DNA of 64,000 bases from Arenibaculum pallidiluteum (GTDB lineage Bacteria > Pseudomonadota > Alphaproteobacteria > Azospirillales > Azospirillaceae), in contig NZ_JAFIQU010000011.1 in assembly GCF_017355985.1 (NCBI RefSeq), forward strand, positions 62,001 to 126,000. The letters are read 5' to 3'. This document shows positions 26,172 through 33,809 of this stretch, piece after piece. Position 1 is the stretch's first letter, and every line of letters begins with the position of its first letter. The notes beneath the pieces were generated by a model, which searched no databases, was not told the origin of the DNA, and was given only the letters and a program-made list of their open reading frames with translations. A program made the translations under genes and the position numbers.

Positions 26172-26885
26172 TCAGTTCAGTCCGACGTTCACGAGGACCC
26201 GGATCGAGTTCTCGAAGTGCCAGTCCATGGCGCGCTCGGCCTCCACCGCGTCCTGGGCGGCGATGGCCTTGGCGACGGCCTCGTGGATCAGGATCTGGTC
26301 GTGCCGCTGCGCATCCGTGCGCCGCCCGCGCCAGCCCACCGGCCAGGTCTGGTGCAGAACCAGCCGCAGCGAGCCGATCGCCATGCCGAACATGGGATTG
26401 CGCGAGGCGCGCGCGATCGCGGTGTGGAAGGCGATGTCGTGCTCCATCATCTTCTCGGCATGCTCGAAATCGGTGCGCATCGCCTCGATGTAGCCGGAGA
26501 TCTGCTCGGACTCGCGCTCGGTCCGGCGCACGGCGGCAAGGCCCGCCGCCCGGATCTCGACGACCCTGCGGAAGTCGAAGACCTGCTGGACCGTGACCTG
26601 GTTGGTGTAGACGGCATGGTCGAGCACCAGGGCCAACACCTCGTCGTCCAACGCCGAGACGCGGGCGCGGCGGCCGTTGCCGACATCGATGATCCCGAGC
26701 GTCGTCAGGGAGCGGAAGGCCTCGCGCACGATGGCCCGCGAGACGCCGAGATCGCGGGCGAAGGCGAGCTCCCCCGGGAGCGCCGCGCCGGCGAGCAGCC
26801 CGTTGCCCCGGATATGGTCGATGACTGCATGCATCACCTGGTCGACCAGGCCGCGGGCTTCCGGGCGTTCGATGGTGGCGGTCAT
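26172..26885 (-). CDS. GntR-family regulator, FadR/FCD subfamily
   Basis: 237 residues. N-terminal winged helix with LPGELAFARDLGVSRAIVREAFRSL (residues in the recognition helix) and the C-terminal FCD ligand domain with the metal site Asp/His in HDIAFHTAIARASRNPMF. Such regulators bind acid-sugar or carboxylate ligands. The gene is divergent from the TRAP operon and a 15-base dyad lies 39 bases upstream of its start, so autoregulation and control of both operons is likely. Start ATG 26885; an upstream ATG at 27179 would run through the promoter region. Confidence 0.88.
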   Translation of the reverse strand: MTATIERPEARGLVDQVMHAVIDHIRGNGLLAGAALPGELAFARDLGVSRAIVREAFRSLTTLGIIDVGNGRRARVSALDDEVLALVLDHAVYTNQVTVQQVFDFRRVVEIRAAGLAAVRRTERESEQISGYIEAMRTDFEHAEKMMEHDIAFHTAIARASRNPMFGMAIGSLRLVLHQTWPVGWRGRRTDAQRHDQILIHEAVAKAIAAQDAVEAERAMDWHFENSIRVLVNVGLN

Positions 26886-26923
26886 GCGACCCTGCGGAGG
26901 AGAGGGCGGATAGTCATGCCGCA

Positions 26924-26938
26924 ACCTGTCTGACAGGT
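26924..26938. promoter_or_regulatory. GntR operator dyad in the divergent sugar-acid promoter
   Basis: ACCTGTC-T-GACAGGT, a perfect 7+1+7 inverted repeat. The TGTC-N-GACA core is typical of FCD-type GntR operators. It sits just downstream of the predicted leftward -10 and upstream of the rightward promoter, placed to repress the gntR operon and possibly the TRAP operon. Confidence 0.7.
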
Positions 26939-26952
26939 CATGGCGTTCCTGT

Positions 26953-26981
26953 ATGAAAGGCTGTTGGCGGAGCTTAGTCAA
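26953..26981 (-). promoter_or_regulatory. Leftward promoter of the gntR operon
   Basis: -35 TTGACT (complement of 26976-26981), 17-base spacer, -10 TTTCAT (complement of 26953-26958). Predicted start near 26946, so the operator at 26924-26938 lies in the early transcribed region. Confidence 0.5.
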
Positions 26982-26992
26982 TACGCTATTGT
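26964..26992 (+). promoter_or_regulatory. Rightward promoter of the TRAP-SDR-dehydratase operon
   Basis: -35 TTGGCG (26964-26969), 17-base spacer, -10 TATTGT (26987-26992). It overlaps the leftward promoter back to back, so the two RNA polymerases would compete. Confidence 0.5.
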
Positions 26993-27064
26993 TCGCGCCG
27001 CCGACAATGGGCCGCCGAAGCGGAGCGGCCGTGCGGGCCGATTCCGGCCCGGAGGGGAGGGGAC

Positions 27065-27103
27065 ATGAAGAGCATGCCGGGGAGCCCGCGATGGAGCGGC
27101 TGA
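27065..27103 (+). other. Possible 12-codon leader cistron overlapping the dctQ start
   Basis: GGAGGGGAC followed by ATG at 27065 opens a 12-codon frame (MKSMPGSPRWSG) ending at 27103, 12 bases past the dctQ ATG at 27091 and in a different frame. The better Shine-Dalgarno belongs to this mini-frame, so ribosomes may reach dctQ by coupled re-initiation. Could also be chance. Confidence 0.35.
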
Positions 27104-27642
27104 TCCACTGGACCTTCAAGGGCCTGGAGATGGTGCTGGTAGGATTGCTGGCCGGCATGGTCGTCATGGTCTTCGGCAACGTCGTCCTGCGCTATCTCTT
27201 CAACTCGGGCATCGACGTGTCCGAGGAGCTGTCGCGCTACTTCTTCGTCTGGCTGACCTTCATCGGCGCCATCGTGGCGATGCGCGAGGGAGCGCATCTC
27301 GGCGTCGATACGCTGGTGCGCGTGCTCGGCCGCAGCGGAAGGCTGGTCTGCCTGGTGCTGAGCGACCTGCTGATCCTGTTGTGCTGCGCGGTCCTCGCGC
27401 ACGGGACCTGGGTGCAGTTCGCGATCAACGCCTCGAATTACTCGCCGGTGACCGGCCTGCCCATGGTCTGGGTCTTCGGCATCGGCCTGGTGACCAGCGC
27501 GGCGATCGGCCTGATGGTCGCGGCGCGGCTGGTGCGCACGCTGACCGGTCGCATGACCGACGCCGAGCTCGAGGCCTTCGCCGGCATCCAGAGCGACGAG
27601 GAGCGCGCCCGCGCCGCCGCCGAGGGAAGGATCGTCGAATGA
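27091..27642 (+). CDS. TRAP transporter small permease (DctQ)
   Basis: 183 residues, four membrane helices; DctQ landmarks NVVLRYLFNSGIDVSEELSR and FVWLTFIGAIVAMREGAH. The ATG at 27091 has GGGGAG 6 bases upstream; see also the overlapping leader frame. The stop overlaps the dctM start (ATGA). First structural gene of the rightward sugar-acid operon under the divergent promoter. Confidence 0.9.
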   Translation: MERLIHWTFKGLEMVLVGLLAGMVVMVFGNVVLRYLFNSGIDVSEELSRYFFVWLTFIGAIVAMREGAHLGVDTLVRVLGRSGRLVCLVLSDLLILLCCAVLAHGTWVQFAINASNYSPVTGLPMVWVFGIGLVTSAAIGLMVAARLVRTLTGRMTDAELEAFAGIQSDEERARAAAEGRIVE

Positions 27643-28916
27643 CCATCGCCGTCTTTTTGGGCTCGCTGATGGGCGCCATGGCCGTCGGCATGCCCATCGC
27701 CTTCGCGCTGATGATCTGCGCGATCGCTCTGATGTGGCACATGGGCGTCTTCGACACCCAGATCGTCGCCCAGAACATGATCGTGGGCGCCGACAACTTC
27801 CCGCTGCTGGCGATCCCCTTCTTCCTGCTGGCGGGCGAGTTCATGAACGCGGGTGGCCTGTCCAGGCGCATCGTGAACTTCGCCCTGGCCTGGATCGGGC
27901 ACCGCCATGGTGGGCTCGGCTATGTCGCGATCATCGCTTCGGTGATCATGGCCAGTCTCTCGGGCTCGGCCGCGGCCGATACGGCGGCGCTCGCCGCGAT
28001 CCTGATCCCCATGATGCGCGAGGGCGGCTACAACGTCCCGCGCTCGGCGGGGCTGATCGCCTCGGGCGGGATCATCGCGCCGGTGATCCCGCCGTCCATC
28101 GGCTTCATCCTGTTCGGCGTCGCGGCCAATGTCTCGATCTCGCGGCTGTTCCTGGCGGGGATCGTCCCGGGGCTGCTGATGGGCCTCGCGCTCGCGGTCG
28201 CGTGGTGGATCGTCGCGCGGCACGACAATGTGAAGCCCTTCCCGCGCCAGACCATGCGCGAGCGCCTGCGCACCTCGGCCGACGCCTTCTGGGCGCTCCT
28301 GATGCCGGTCTGGATCCTGGGCGGCATCCGCTTCGGCATCTTCACGCCGACCGAGGCGGCGGTGGTCGCGGCGGTCTACGCCTTCCTGGTCGGCGCCTTC
28401 ATCTACCGCGAGCTCAAGTTCTCGGAGGTCTATGCGCTGTTCCTGAACGCCGCCAAGACGACCGCCGTGGTGATGTTCCTGGTGGCGGCGGCGGTGGTCT
28501 CGGCTTGGCTGATCACCTCGGCCAACATCCCGGCCGAGATCGGCGGGCTCATCCAGCCCTTCATGGACAACCCGCTGATCCTGATGTTCGTGATGATGGC
28601 GCTGGTCCTGGTGGTGGGCACAGCGCTGGATTTCGCCCCGACCGTGCTGATCCTGACGCCGGTGCTGATGCCGATCGTGAAGCAGGCCGGCATCGATCCC
28701 GTCTATTTCGGCGTGCTTTTCATCCTGAACAACGCGATCGGGCTGATCACGCCGCCGGTCGGCATCGTGCTGAACGTGGTCTGCGGCGTCGGCCGGATCT
28801 CCATGACCGATGTGATCCGCGGGGTTCATCCCTTCCTGCTGGCGCAGGTCGGGGTGCTGATCCTGCTGATCCTGTTCCCTCAGATCGTTCTGGTCCCTCT
28901 AGAGTTCCTGAGGTGA
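27639..28916 (+). CDS. TRAP transporter large permease (DctM)
   Basis: 425 residues, about a dozen membrane helices with NFPLLAIPFFLLAGEFMNAG, SGSAAADTAALAAILIP and APVIPPSIGFILFG. It starts on the overlap with dctQ and is followed by the binding-protein gene after 53 bases. Paralogue of the DctM at 14863-16140, but of a clearly different sequence subgroup, so the two systems probably carry different acids. Confidence 0.94.
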   Translation: MTIAVFLGSLMGAMAVGMPIAFALMICAIALMWHMGVFDTQIVAQNMIVGADNFPLLAIPFFLLAGEFMNAGGLSRRIVNFALAWIGHRHGGLGYVAIIASVIMASLSGSAAADTAALAAILIPMMREGGYNVPRSAGLIASGGIIAPVIPPSIGFILFGVAANVSISRLFLAGIVPGLLMGLALAVAWWIVARHDNVKPFPRQTMRERLRTSADAFWALLMPVWILGGIRFGIFTPTEAAVVAAVYAFLVGAFIYRELKFSEVYALFLNAAKTTAVVMFLVAAAVVSAWLITSANIPAEIGGLIQPFMDNPLILMFVMMALVLVVGTALDFAPTVLILTPVLMPIVKQAGIDPVYFGVLFILNNAIGLITPPVGIVLNVVCGVGRISMTDVIRGVHPFLLAQVGVLILLILFPQIVLVPLEFLR

Positions 28917-28969
28917 GGGCCGGGTGCGTTTCCGAGACTTCATATAACCAAGCAACCTAGGGAGGTCGC

Positions 28970-29986
28970 ATGATGAGGACCAAGCTCGCTCTCGCCATTG
29001 CCGCCGGCATCGGGCTCGGCGTCGCCGCCGCAGGCCCGGCCATGGCTCAGTTCCAGGAGCGCACGATCCGCGTCTCCAACGGCGTGAACCAGGACCACCC
29101 CGCCGGCAACGGCGTGGCCAAGATGGCGGCCTGCGCGGCCGAGCGGTCGGGCGGAAAGATGAAGGTCGTCGGCTTCTGGGGCGGCGCGCTGGGCGGCGAC
29201 CTGCAGGCGACCCAGGCCCTGCGCTCGGGCACGCAGGAGATGGTCGTCACCTCGACCTCGCCGCTGGTCGGCATCCTGCCGGACCTCGGCGTCTTCGATC
29301 TGCCCTTCCTCTTCGCCAACGAGAAGGAGGCCGATGCCATCCTCGACGGCGAGTTCGGCAAGTACGTCTCGGACAAGCTGCCGCCGCTCGGCCTCGTGAA
29401 CCTGGCCTACTGGGAGAACGGCTTCCGCAACGCCACCAACTCGCGCCGTCCCATCACCAAGTGGGAGGATTTCCAGGGCGTGAAGATGCGCGTGATGCAG
29501 AACAACATCTTCCTCGACACCTTCAAGAACATGGGCGCCAACGCCGTGCCCATGGCCTTCGGCGAGGTCTTCACGGCGCTCGAGACGCGCGCCATCGACG
29601 GGCAGGAGAACCCCTACGTCACCATCGACACCTCGAAGTTCTACGAGGTCCAGAAGTTCCTGTCGGTGACCAAGCACGCCTACACGCCCTTCATGGTCCT
29701 GATCTCCAAGAAGGTCTGGGACAGCTATTCCCCGGAGGAGCAGAAGGTCCTCCAGGACTGCGTGATCCAGGGCCGCGACGAGCAGCGCCGCGTCTCGCGC
29801 GAGCTGTCGCAGCGCTCGCTGGACCTGCTGAAGAGCCGGGGCATGCAGGTGAACGAGCTGACGCCCGAGGAGCAGGCCCGCATGCGCGAGCAGGCCAGGG
29901 CGATCTACGCCAAGCACGGCACGACCATCGGGCAGGAGACGGTCGACCGCATGCTCGCGGCCCTCGAGAAGCTGCGCAAGGGCTGA
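28970..29986 (+). CDS. TRAP transporter substrate-binding protein (DctP)
   Basis: 338 residues with a Sec signal peptide (MMRTKLALAIAAGIG ... AMA). FQGVKMRVMQNNIF carries the conserved Arg that contacts the carboxylate; FTALETRAIDGQENPY is the second family signature. GGGAGG 6 bases before the ATG. Downstream of dctQM rather than upstream as in the first cluster, and followed by a strong hairpin, which fits higher expression of the receptor. Confidence 0.94.
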   Translation: MMRTKLALAIAAGIGLGVAAAGPAMAQFQERTIRVSNGVNQDHPAGNGVAKMAACAAERSGGKMKVVGFWGGALGGDLQATQALRSGTQEMVVTSTSPLVGILPDLGVFDLPFLFANEKEADAILDGEFGKYVSDKLPPLGLVNLAYWENGFRNATNSRRPITKWEDFQGVKMRVMQNNIFLDTFKNMGANAVPMAFGEVFTALETRAIDGQENPYVTIDTSKFYEVQKFLSVTKHAYTPFMVLISKKVWDSYSPEEQKVLQDCVIQGRDEQRRVSRELSQRSLDLLKSRGMQVNELTPEEQARMREQARAIYAKHGTTIGQETVDRMLAALEKLRKG

Positions 29987-29992
29987 CCGCAC

Positions 29993-30021
29993 GGCCCGGG
30001 CCCCCCGCGGGGGCCCGGGCC
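29993..30021 (+). other. Strong intercistronic hairpin after dctP
   Basis: 13-bp perfect G/C stem (29993-30005 with 30009-30021) and a 3-base loop, 6 bases past the dctP stop. No T-run follows. Probably a partial terminator or mRNA-stabilising structure between dctP and the SDR gene. Confidence 0.6.
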
Positions 30022-30041
30022 TGCATCCCTTTGGAAGCATC

Positions 30042-30809
30042 ATGTCGCATCCGCTCTTCGATCTCGCCGGCCGTGTCGTTCTGCTGACGGGCTCCAGCCG
30101 CGGCCTAGGCCTCGCCATGGCGCGGGGGCTGGCCCAGGCGGGGGCGCGGGTGGTGCTGAACGGTCGCGATCCCGCGGCGCTGGACGCAGCCGTAGCGGCC
30201 CTCCGGGCGGAGGGGCACGACGCCTCCGCCGCCCTGTTCGACGTCACCGACGAGGCCGGCATCGAGGCCGCCGTCGAGGCGATCGAGACGCAGACCGGCC
30301 CCATCGCCGCGCTCTTCAACAATGCCGGCATCCAGCGCCGGGTCCCGCTGCTGGACCTCGATCGCGCGACCTGGGACGAGGTGATGGCGGGCAACCTGTC
30401 CTCGGTCTTCCTGGTCGGCCGCGCCGTGGCGCGGCGCATGGTGCCGCGAGGCGCCGGCAAGATCGTGAACGTCGCCTCGCTGATGAGCGAGGTCGCCCGT
30501 CCATCGGTCGGCGCCTATACCGCGGCCAAGGGCGCGGTGCGCACGCTGACCCGTGCCATGTGCGTCGAGTGGGCGCCGCACGGCCTGCAGGTCAACGCCA
30601 TCGGCCCAGGCTATTTCCGCACGGAGATGAACCGTGCGCTGACCGAGGATCCGGCCTTCGACGCCTGGATCCGCGGCCGGACCCCGGCGCGACGCTGGGG
30701 CGACCCATCCGAGCTCGTGGGGGCGGCGGTGTTCCTGGCCTCCCCCGCCTCCGACTTCGTGAATGGCCAGGTGATCTACGTGGACGGCGGCATCCTCGCC
30801 GCCCTTTGA
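30042..30809 (+). CDS. SDR, gluconate 5-dehydrogenase type
   Basis: 255 residues. TGSSRGLG cofactor loop (about 16-23), FNNAG, VNVASLMSE with catalytic Ser, YTAAKGAV (Tyr-x-x-x-Lys), NAIGPGYFRTEMN and YVDGGI terminus. These match the gluconate 5-dehydrogenase/IdnO-like subgroup, which interconverts hexonates and 5-keto-hexonates with NADP(H). In the same operon as an acid-sugar TRAP system and an IlvD/Edd dehydratase, so its substrate is an aldonate or keto-aldonate. Confidence 0.82.
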   Translation: MSHPLFDLAGRVVLLTGSSRGLGLAMARGLAQAGARVVLNGRDPAALDAAVAALRAEGHDASAALFDVTDEAGIEAAVEAIETQTGPIAALFNNAGIQRRVPLLDLDRATWDEVMAGNLSSVFLVGRAVARRMVPRGAGKIVNVASLMSEVARPSVGAYTAAKGAVRTLTRAMCVEWAPHGLQVNAIGPGYFRTEMNRALTEDPAFDAWIRGRTPARRWGDPSELVGAAVFLASPASDFVNGQVIYVDGGILAAL

Positions 30810-30829
30810 CCGGGAAGAGGACTCCTTCG

Positions 30830-32614
30830 ATGACCGAACAGCGCCCTAGAAGGCTGCGCAGCCAGCAGTGGTTCGACGACGTCCACGACGCCGACATGAC
30901 CGCGCTCTACATGGAGCGCTACCTGAACTACGGCCTCACGCGGGCCGAGCTGCAGAGCGGCCGCCCCATCATCGGCATCGCCCAGACCGGCAGCGACCTG
31001 GCGCCCTGCAACCGCCACCACCTGGCCCTGGCCCCGCGCATCAGGGACGGCATCCGCGAGCTCGGCGGAATACCCATCGAGTTCCCCGTGCATCCGATCC
31101 AGGAGACCGGCAAGCGCCCGACCGCGGCGCTCGACCGCAACCTGGCCTATCTCAGCCTGGTCGAGGTGCTCTACGGCTATCCGCTCGACGGCGTCGTGCT
31201 GACCACCGGCTGCGACAAGACCACCCCCGCGCTGATCATGGCGGCCGCCACGGTGGACATCCCGGCCATCGTGCTCTCAGGCGGGCCCATGCTGAACGGC
31301 TGGCTGGGCGGCAAGCGGATCGGCTCCGGCACGGCCATTTGGAACGCGCGCAAGCTCTATGCCGCCGGTGAGATCGACTATGACGAGTTCATGGAGCACG
31401 CGGCCGCCTCGGCCACCTCGGCCGGGCACTGCAGCACCATGGGCACGGCGCTTTCCATGAACAGCCTGGCCGAGGCCATGGGCATGTCGCTGACCGGCAA
31501 CGCGGCGATCCCGGCGGCGCACCGCGAGCGCGCGCAGATGGCCTACCGGACCGGGCGCCGCATCGTCGAGATGGTGCACGAGGATCTGAGGCCTTCGAAG
31601 GTCCTGACCCGCGCGGCCATGGAGAACGCGATCATCGTCTGCTCGGCCATCGGCGGGTCTAGCAACTGCCCGCCGCACCTGATCGCCATCGCGCGCCATG
31701 CCGGGGTCAAGCTCGACATCGACGACTGGCAGAGCGTGGGCCACGACGTGCCGCTGCTGGTGAATTGCCAGCCGGCGGGCGAGTATCTCGGCGAGGACTT
31801 CCACCGCGCCGGAGGCGTGCCCGCCGTCATGGCCGAGCTGAAGAAGGCGGGGCTGCTGCGCGCCGACGCGCTGACCGTCACCGGCCGGACCATGGGCGAG
31901 AACCTCACGCGCGTGCCGGAGCCCGACCGCGACGTGATCCGCCCCTTCGACCGGCCGCTGAAGCCCGCGGCCGGGTTCGTCGTGATGAAGGGCAACCTGT
32001 TCGACAGCGCCGTGATGAAGGTCTCGGTGATCAGCGAGACCTTCCGCGAGCGCTATCTCAGCCGCCCCGGGCACGAGAACGTCGTCGATCTCAGGGCGAT
32101 CGTCTTCGAGGGTCCCGAGGACTACCGCGCGCGTCTGAACGATCCGTCGCTGGCGATCGATGCCGACTGCCTGCTGGTGATCCGCAACTGCGGCACCATC
32201 GGCTACCCCGGTGCTGGCGAGGTCGTGAACATGCAGCCGCCCGACGCCCTGATCAAGGCTGGGATCATGGAGCTGCCGACCATGGGCGACGGGCGGCAGA
32301 GCGGCACCTCGGCCAGCCCGTCGATCCTGAACGTCTCGCCCGAGGCGACCATCGGCGGCAACCTGGCCCTGCTGCGGACCGGCGACACCGTGCGCATCGA
32401 CCTGAACCACAACCGGGTCGACGTGCTTCTGGACGAGGGCGAGCTGGAGCGGCGCCGTGCCGCCTGGACGCCGCCCGAGATCGTGAACCAGACGCCCTGG
32501 CAGGAGATGTACCGTGCCTCGGTCGGTCAGCTCTCGACCGGCGCCTGCCTGGAGCCCGCGGTCTCGTATCTGCGGATCGACCAGACCTTCGGTACGCCGC
32601 GCCACTCGCACTGA
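30830..32614 (+). CDS. IlvD/Edd-family sugar-acid dehydratase (D-xylonate dehydratase-like)
   Basis: 594 residues, full length. The N-terminus RSQQWFDDVHDADMTALYMER and the segment IGIAQTGSDLAPCNRHH closely follow Caulobacter XylD as I remember it; TTGCDKTTPA and SAGHCSTMGTA hold the cysteines expected to bind the 2Fe-2S cluster, and GDGRQSGTSASPSILN is near the C-terminus. Dehydrates a pentonate or hexonate to a 2-keto-3-deoxy acid. Aldonates of this family include D-xylonate and L-arabinonate, so the exact one is not fixed. Last gene of the operon; ATG 30830 has GGGAAGAGG 10 bases upstream. Confidence 0.87.
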   Translation: MTEQRPRRLRSQQWFDDVHDADMTALYMERYLNYGLTRAELQSGRPIIGIAQTGSDLAPCNRHHLALAPRIRDGIRELGGIPIEFPVHPIQETGKRPTAALDRNLAYLSLVEVLYGYPLDGVVLTTGCDKTTPALIMAAATVDIPAIVLSGGPMLNGWLGGKRIGSGTAIWNARKLYAAGEIDYDEFMEHAAASATSAGHCSTMGTALSMNSLAEAMGMSLTGNAAIPAAHRERAQMAYRTGRRIVEMVHEDLRPSKVLTRAAMENAIIVCSAIGGSSNCPPHLIAIARHAGVKLDIDDWQSVGHDVPLLVNCQPAGEYLGEDFHRAGGVPAVMAELKKAGLLRADALTVTGRTMGENLTRVPEPDRDVIRPFDRPLKPAAGFVVMKGNLFDSAVMKVSVISETFRERYLSRPGHENVVDLRAIVFEGPEDYRARLNDPSLAIDADCLLVIRNCGTIGYPGAGEVVNMQPPDALIKAGIMELPTMGDGRQSGTSASPSILNVSPEATIGGNLALLRTGDTVRIDLNHNRVDVLLDEGELERRRAAWTPPEIVNQTPWQEMYRASVGQLSTGACLEPAVSYLRIDQTFGTPRHSH

Positions 32615-32652
32615 GACGGGGCGGCCGCTTCGGCCCGCCTGGCCGGGAACGG

Positions 32653-32991
32653 TCAGACGGGCCGGGCGCCGAGCGCGGCCCGCCAGTGGGCCGCGCGCTC
32701 CTTCAGCAGCGCCGTCCGAAGATAGGACGATTCCTGCTCGGGCAGCCGTTCCAGGATTTCGAAGGACAGCGCGTCCGACCCGTGATCCCGCCAAGCCTGC
32801 TGCAGGTCCCGGTGCGGGCAGCCGCCGTGGCGCAGCGCGAACCAGATCCTGTTCCTGACAGTATCGAGGTTCTGGGCCGGGCCGACCCAGGCCGCGCCGG
32901 AGGCGGCGCAGCGGATCGCATAGATCCCGATGGCGCTCTTGCGCTCCTTGTAGGCGGCCACCGCCGCCTTCCTGCCGTCACCTGTCATCAT
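32653..32991 (-). CDS. GIY-YIG nuclease-superfamily protein, small
   Basis: 112 residues. GIYAIRC then AWVGPAQNL (a Trp-Val-Gly where the family usually has Tyr-Ile-Gly), the conserved Arg in TVRNRIWFALRHG and the helix Glu in FEILERL. Likely a stand-alone GIY-YIG domain of the type common in alphaproteobacteria, possibly DNA repair or unknown; nuclease activity not assured with the altered second motif. Start could be either of two tandem ATG codons (32991 or 32988). Confidence 0.75.
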   Translation of the reverse strand: MMTGDGRKAAVAAYKERKSAIGIYAIRCAASGAAWVGPAQNLDTVRNRIWFALRHGGCPHRDLQQAWRDHGSDALSFEILERLPEQESSYLRTALLKERAAHWRAALGARPV

Positions 32992-33057
32992 GCCGGTCCC
33001 GCTCCCACGCCATAGACGGACGGGTGCAGGAATAGCTGAGGATCGCGCCGCCGTCAA

Positions 33058-33077
33058 AATTTTACCCGGGTAGTATT
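33058..33077. promoter_or_regulatory. Imperfect 20-base palindrome around TACCCGGGTA
   Basis: Core TACCCGGGTA (33063-33072) is a perfect 10-base palindrome, flanked symmetrically by AAT and ATT with two mismatched pairs between. It lies in the divergent gap between the GIY-YIG gene and the DUF2239 gene, where an operator would be expected. The protein that reads it is not identifiable here. Confidence 0.5.
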
Positions 33078-33133
33078 GACCTGCGCGGTGCGGGGCGGCT
33101 AGATCGCGGGGGCCGATGCAGCGGAGGGCACCC

Positions 33134-33775
33134 GTGACCGCAGTCCTTTCAACCCCATGCACAGCCTTCGAGGGCAATCGGAAGCTGGCCTCCGGCCCTC
33201 TGGGCGAGGTCGTCCTGGCCGTCAAGGCTGCGTCGGAGGCGGGACCAGCAGGGCCGCTGCTGGTCTTCGACGACGGGACCGGCTGCGTGCTGGACCTGGA
33301 TCTGCGAGGCACCGGCGCCGAGGTCGTCGCGCGCCTGTCACAGGACCCGCCGGCGCCGCTCCTGGCGCAGGGGCAGGGCATGCCATCCCCGGCGGCGGAC
33401 GCGGCGGATACGGGGACGCGCGGACGGGGGCGGCCGAAGCTCGGCGTGGTCGGGCGCGAGGTCACCCTGCTGCCGCGCCACTGGGACTGGCTGGCCGCCC
33501 AGCCGGGCGGAGCGTCGGTCGCGCTGCGCAAGCTCGTGGACGAGGCGCGCCGGACCGGGGACGCCCGGCGGCGCCAGCGCGTGGCGCAGGAGCGCGCCTA
33601 CCGGTTCATGGCGGCCATGGCCGGCGACCTGCCGGGCTTCGAGGAGGCGGCCCGGGCACTATTCGCCAACGAGCCCGCTGCCTTTGCGCAGCGGACGGCA
33701 TCCTGGCCCGAGGATCTGCGCCGCCACGCCGCGCGGCTTGCCTTCGGCCTGCCCCCCGAGGAGTCGGCGGGTTGA
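33134..33775 (+). CDS. DUF2239 family protein
   Basis: 213 residues from GTG 33134. Starts near CTAFEGNRKLASGPL, followed by DGTGCVLDLDLRGT, a Pro/Ala linker, then GRGRPKLGVVGREVTLLPRHWDWL and an Ala/Arg-rich helical C-terminus ending in AFGLPPEE. This matches the DUF2239 layout; function unknown. The GTG is preferred over ATG 33116 because GGAGGG (33123-33128) lies 5 bases before it and relatives start here. The gene ends 34 bases before the convergent aroA. Confidence 0.82.
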   Translation: MTAVLSTPCTAFEGNRKLASGPLGEVVLAVKAASEAGPAGPLLVFDDGTGCVLDLDLRGTGAEVVARLSQDPPAPLLAQGQGMPSPAADAADTGTRGRGRPKLGVVGREVTLLPRHWDWLAAQPGGASVALRKLVDEARRTGDARRRQRVAQERAYRFMAAMAGDLPGFEEAARALFANEPAAFAQRTASWPEDLRRHAARLAFGLPPEESAG

Positions 33776-33809
33776 ACGCCTGAACCCGAACTTCGCGGTC
33801 CGGCCGCGA

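Noticed and set aside
32653-32991. GIY-YIG gene as a homing endonuclease or mobile element
   Set aside because: Short stand-alone domain with its own promoter context; no insertion signature or target-site repeats.
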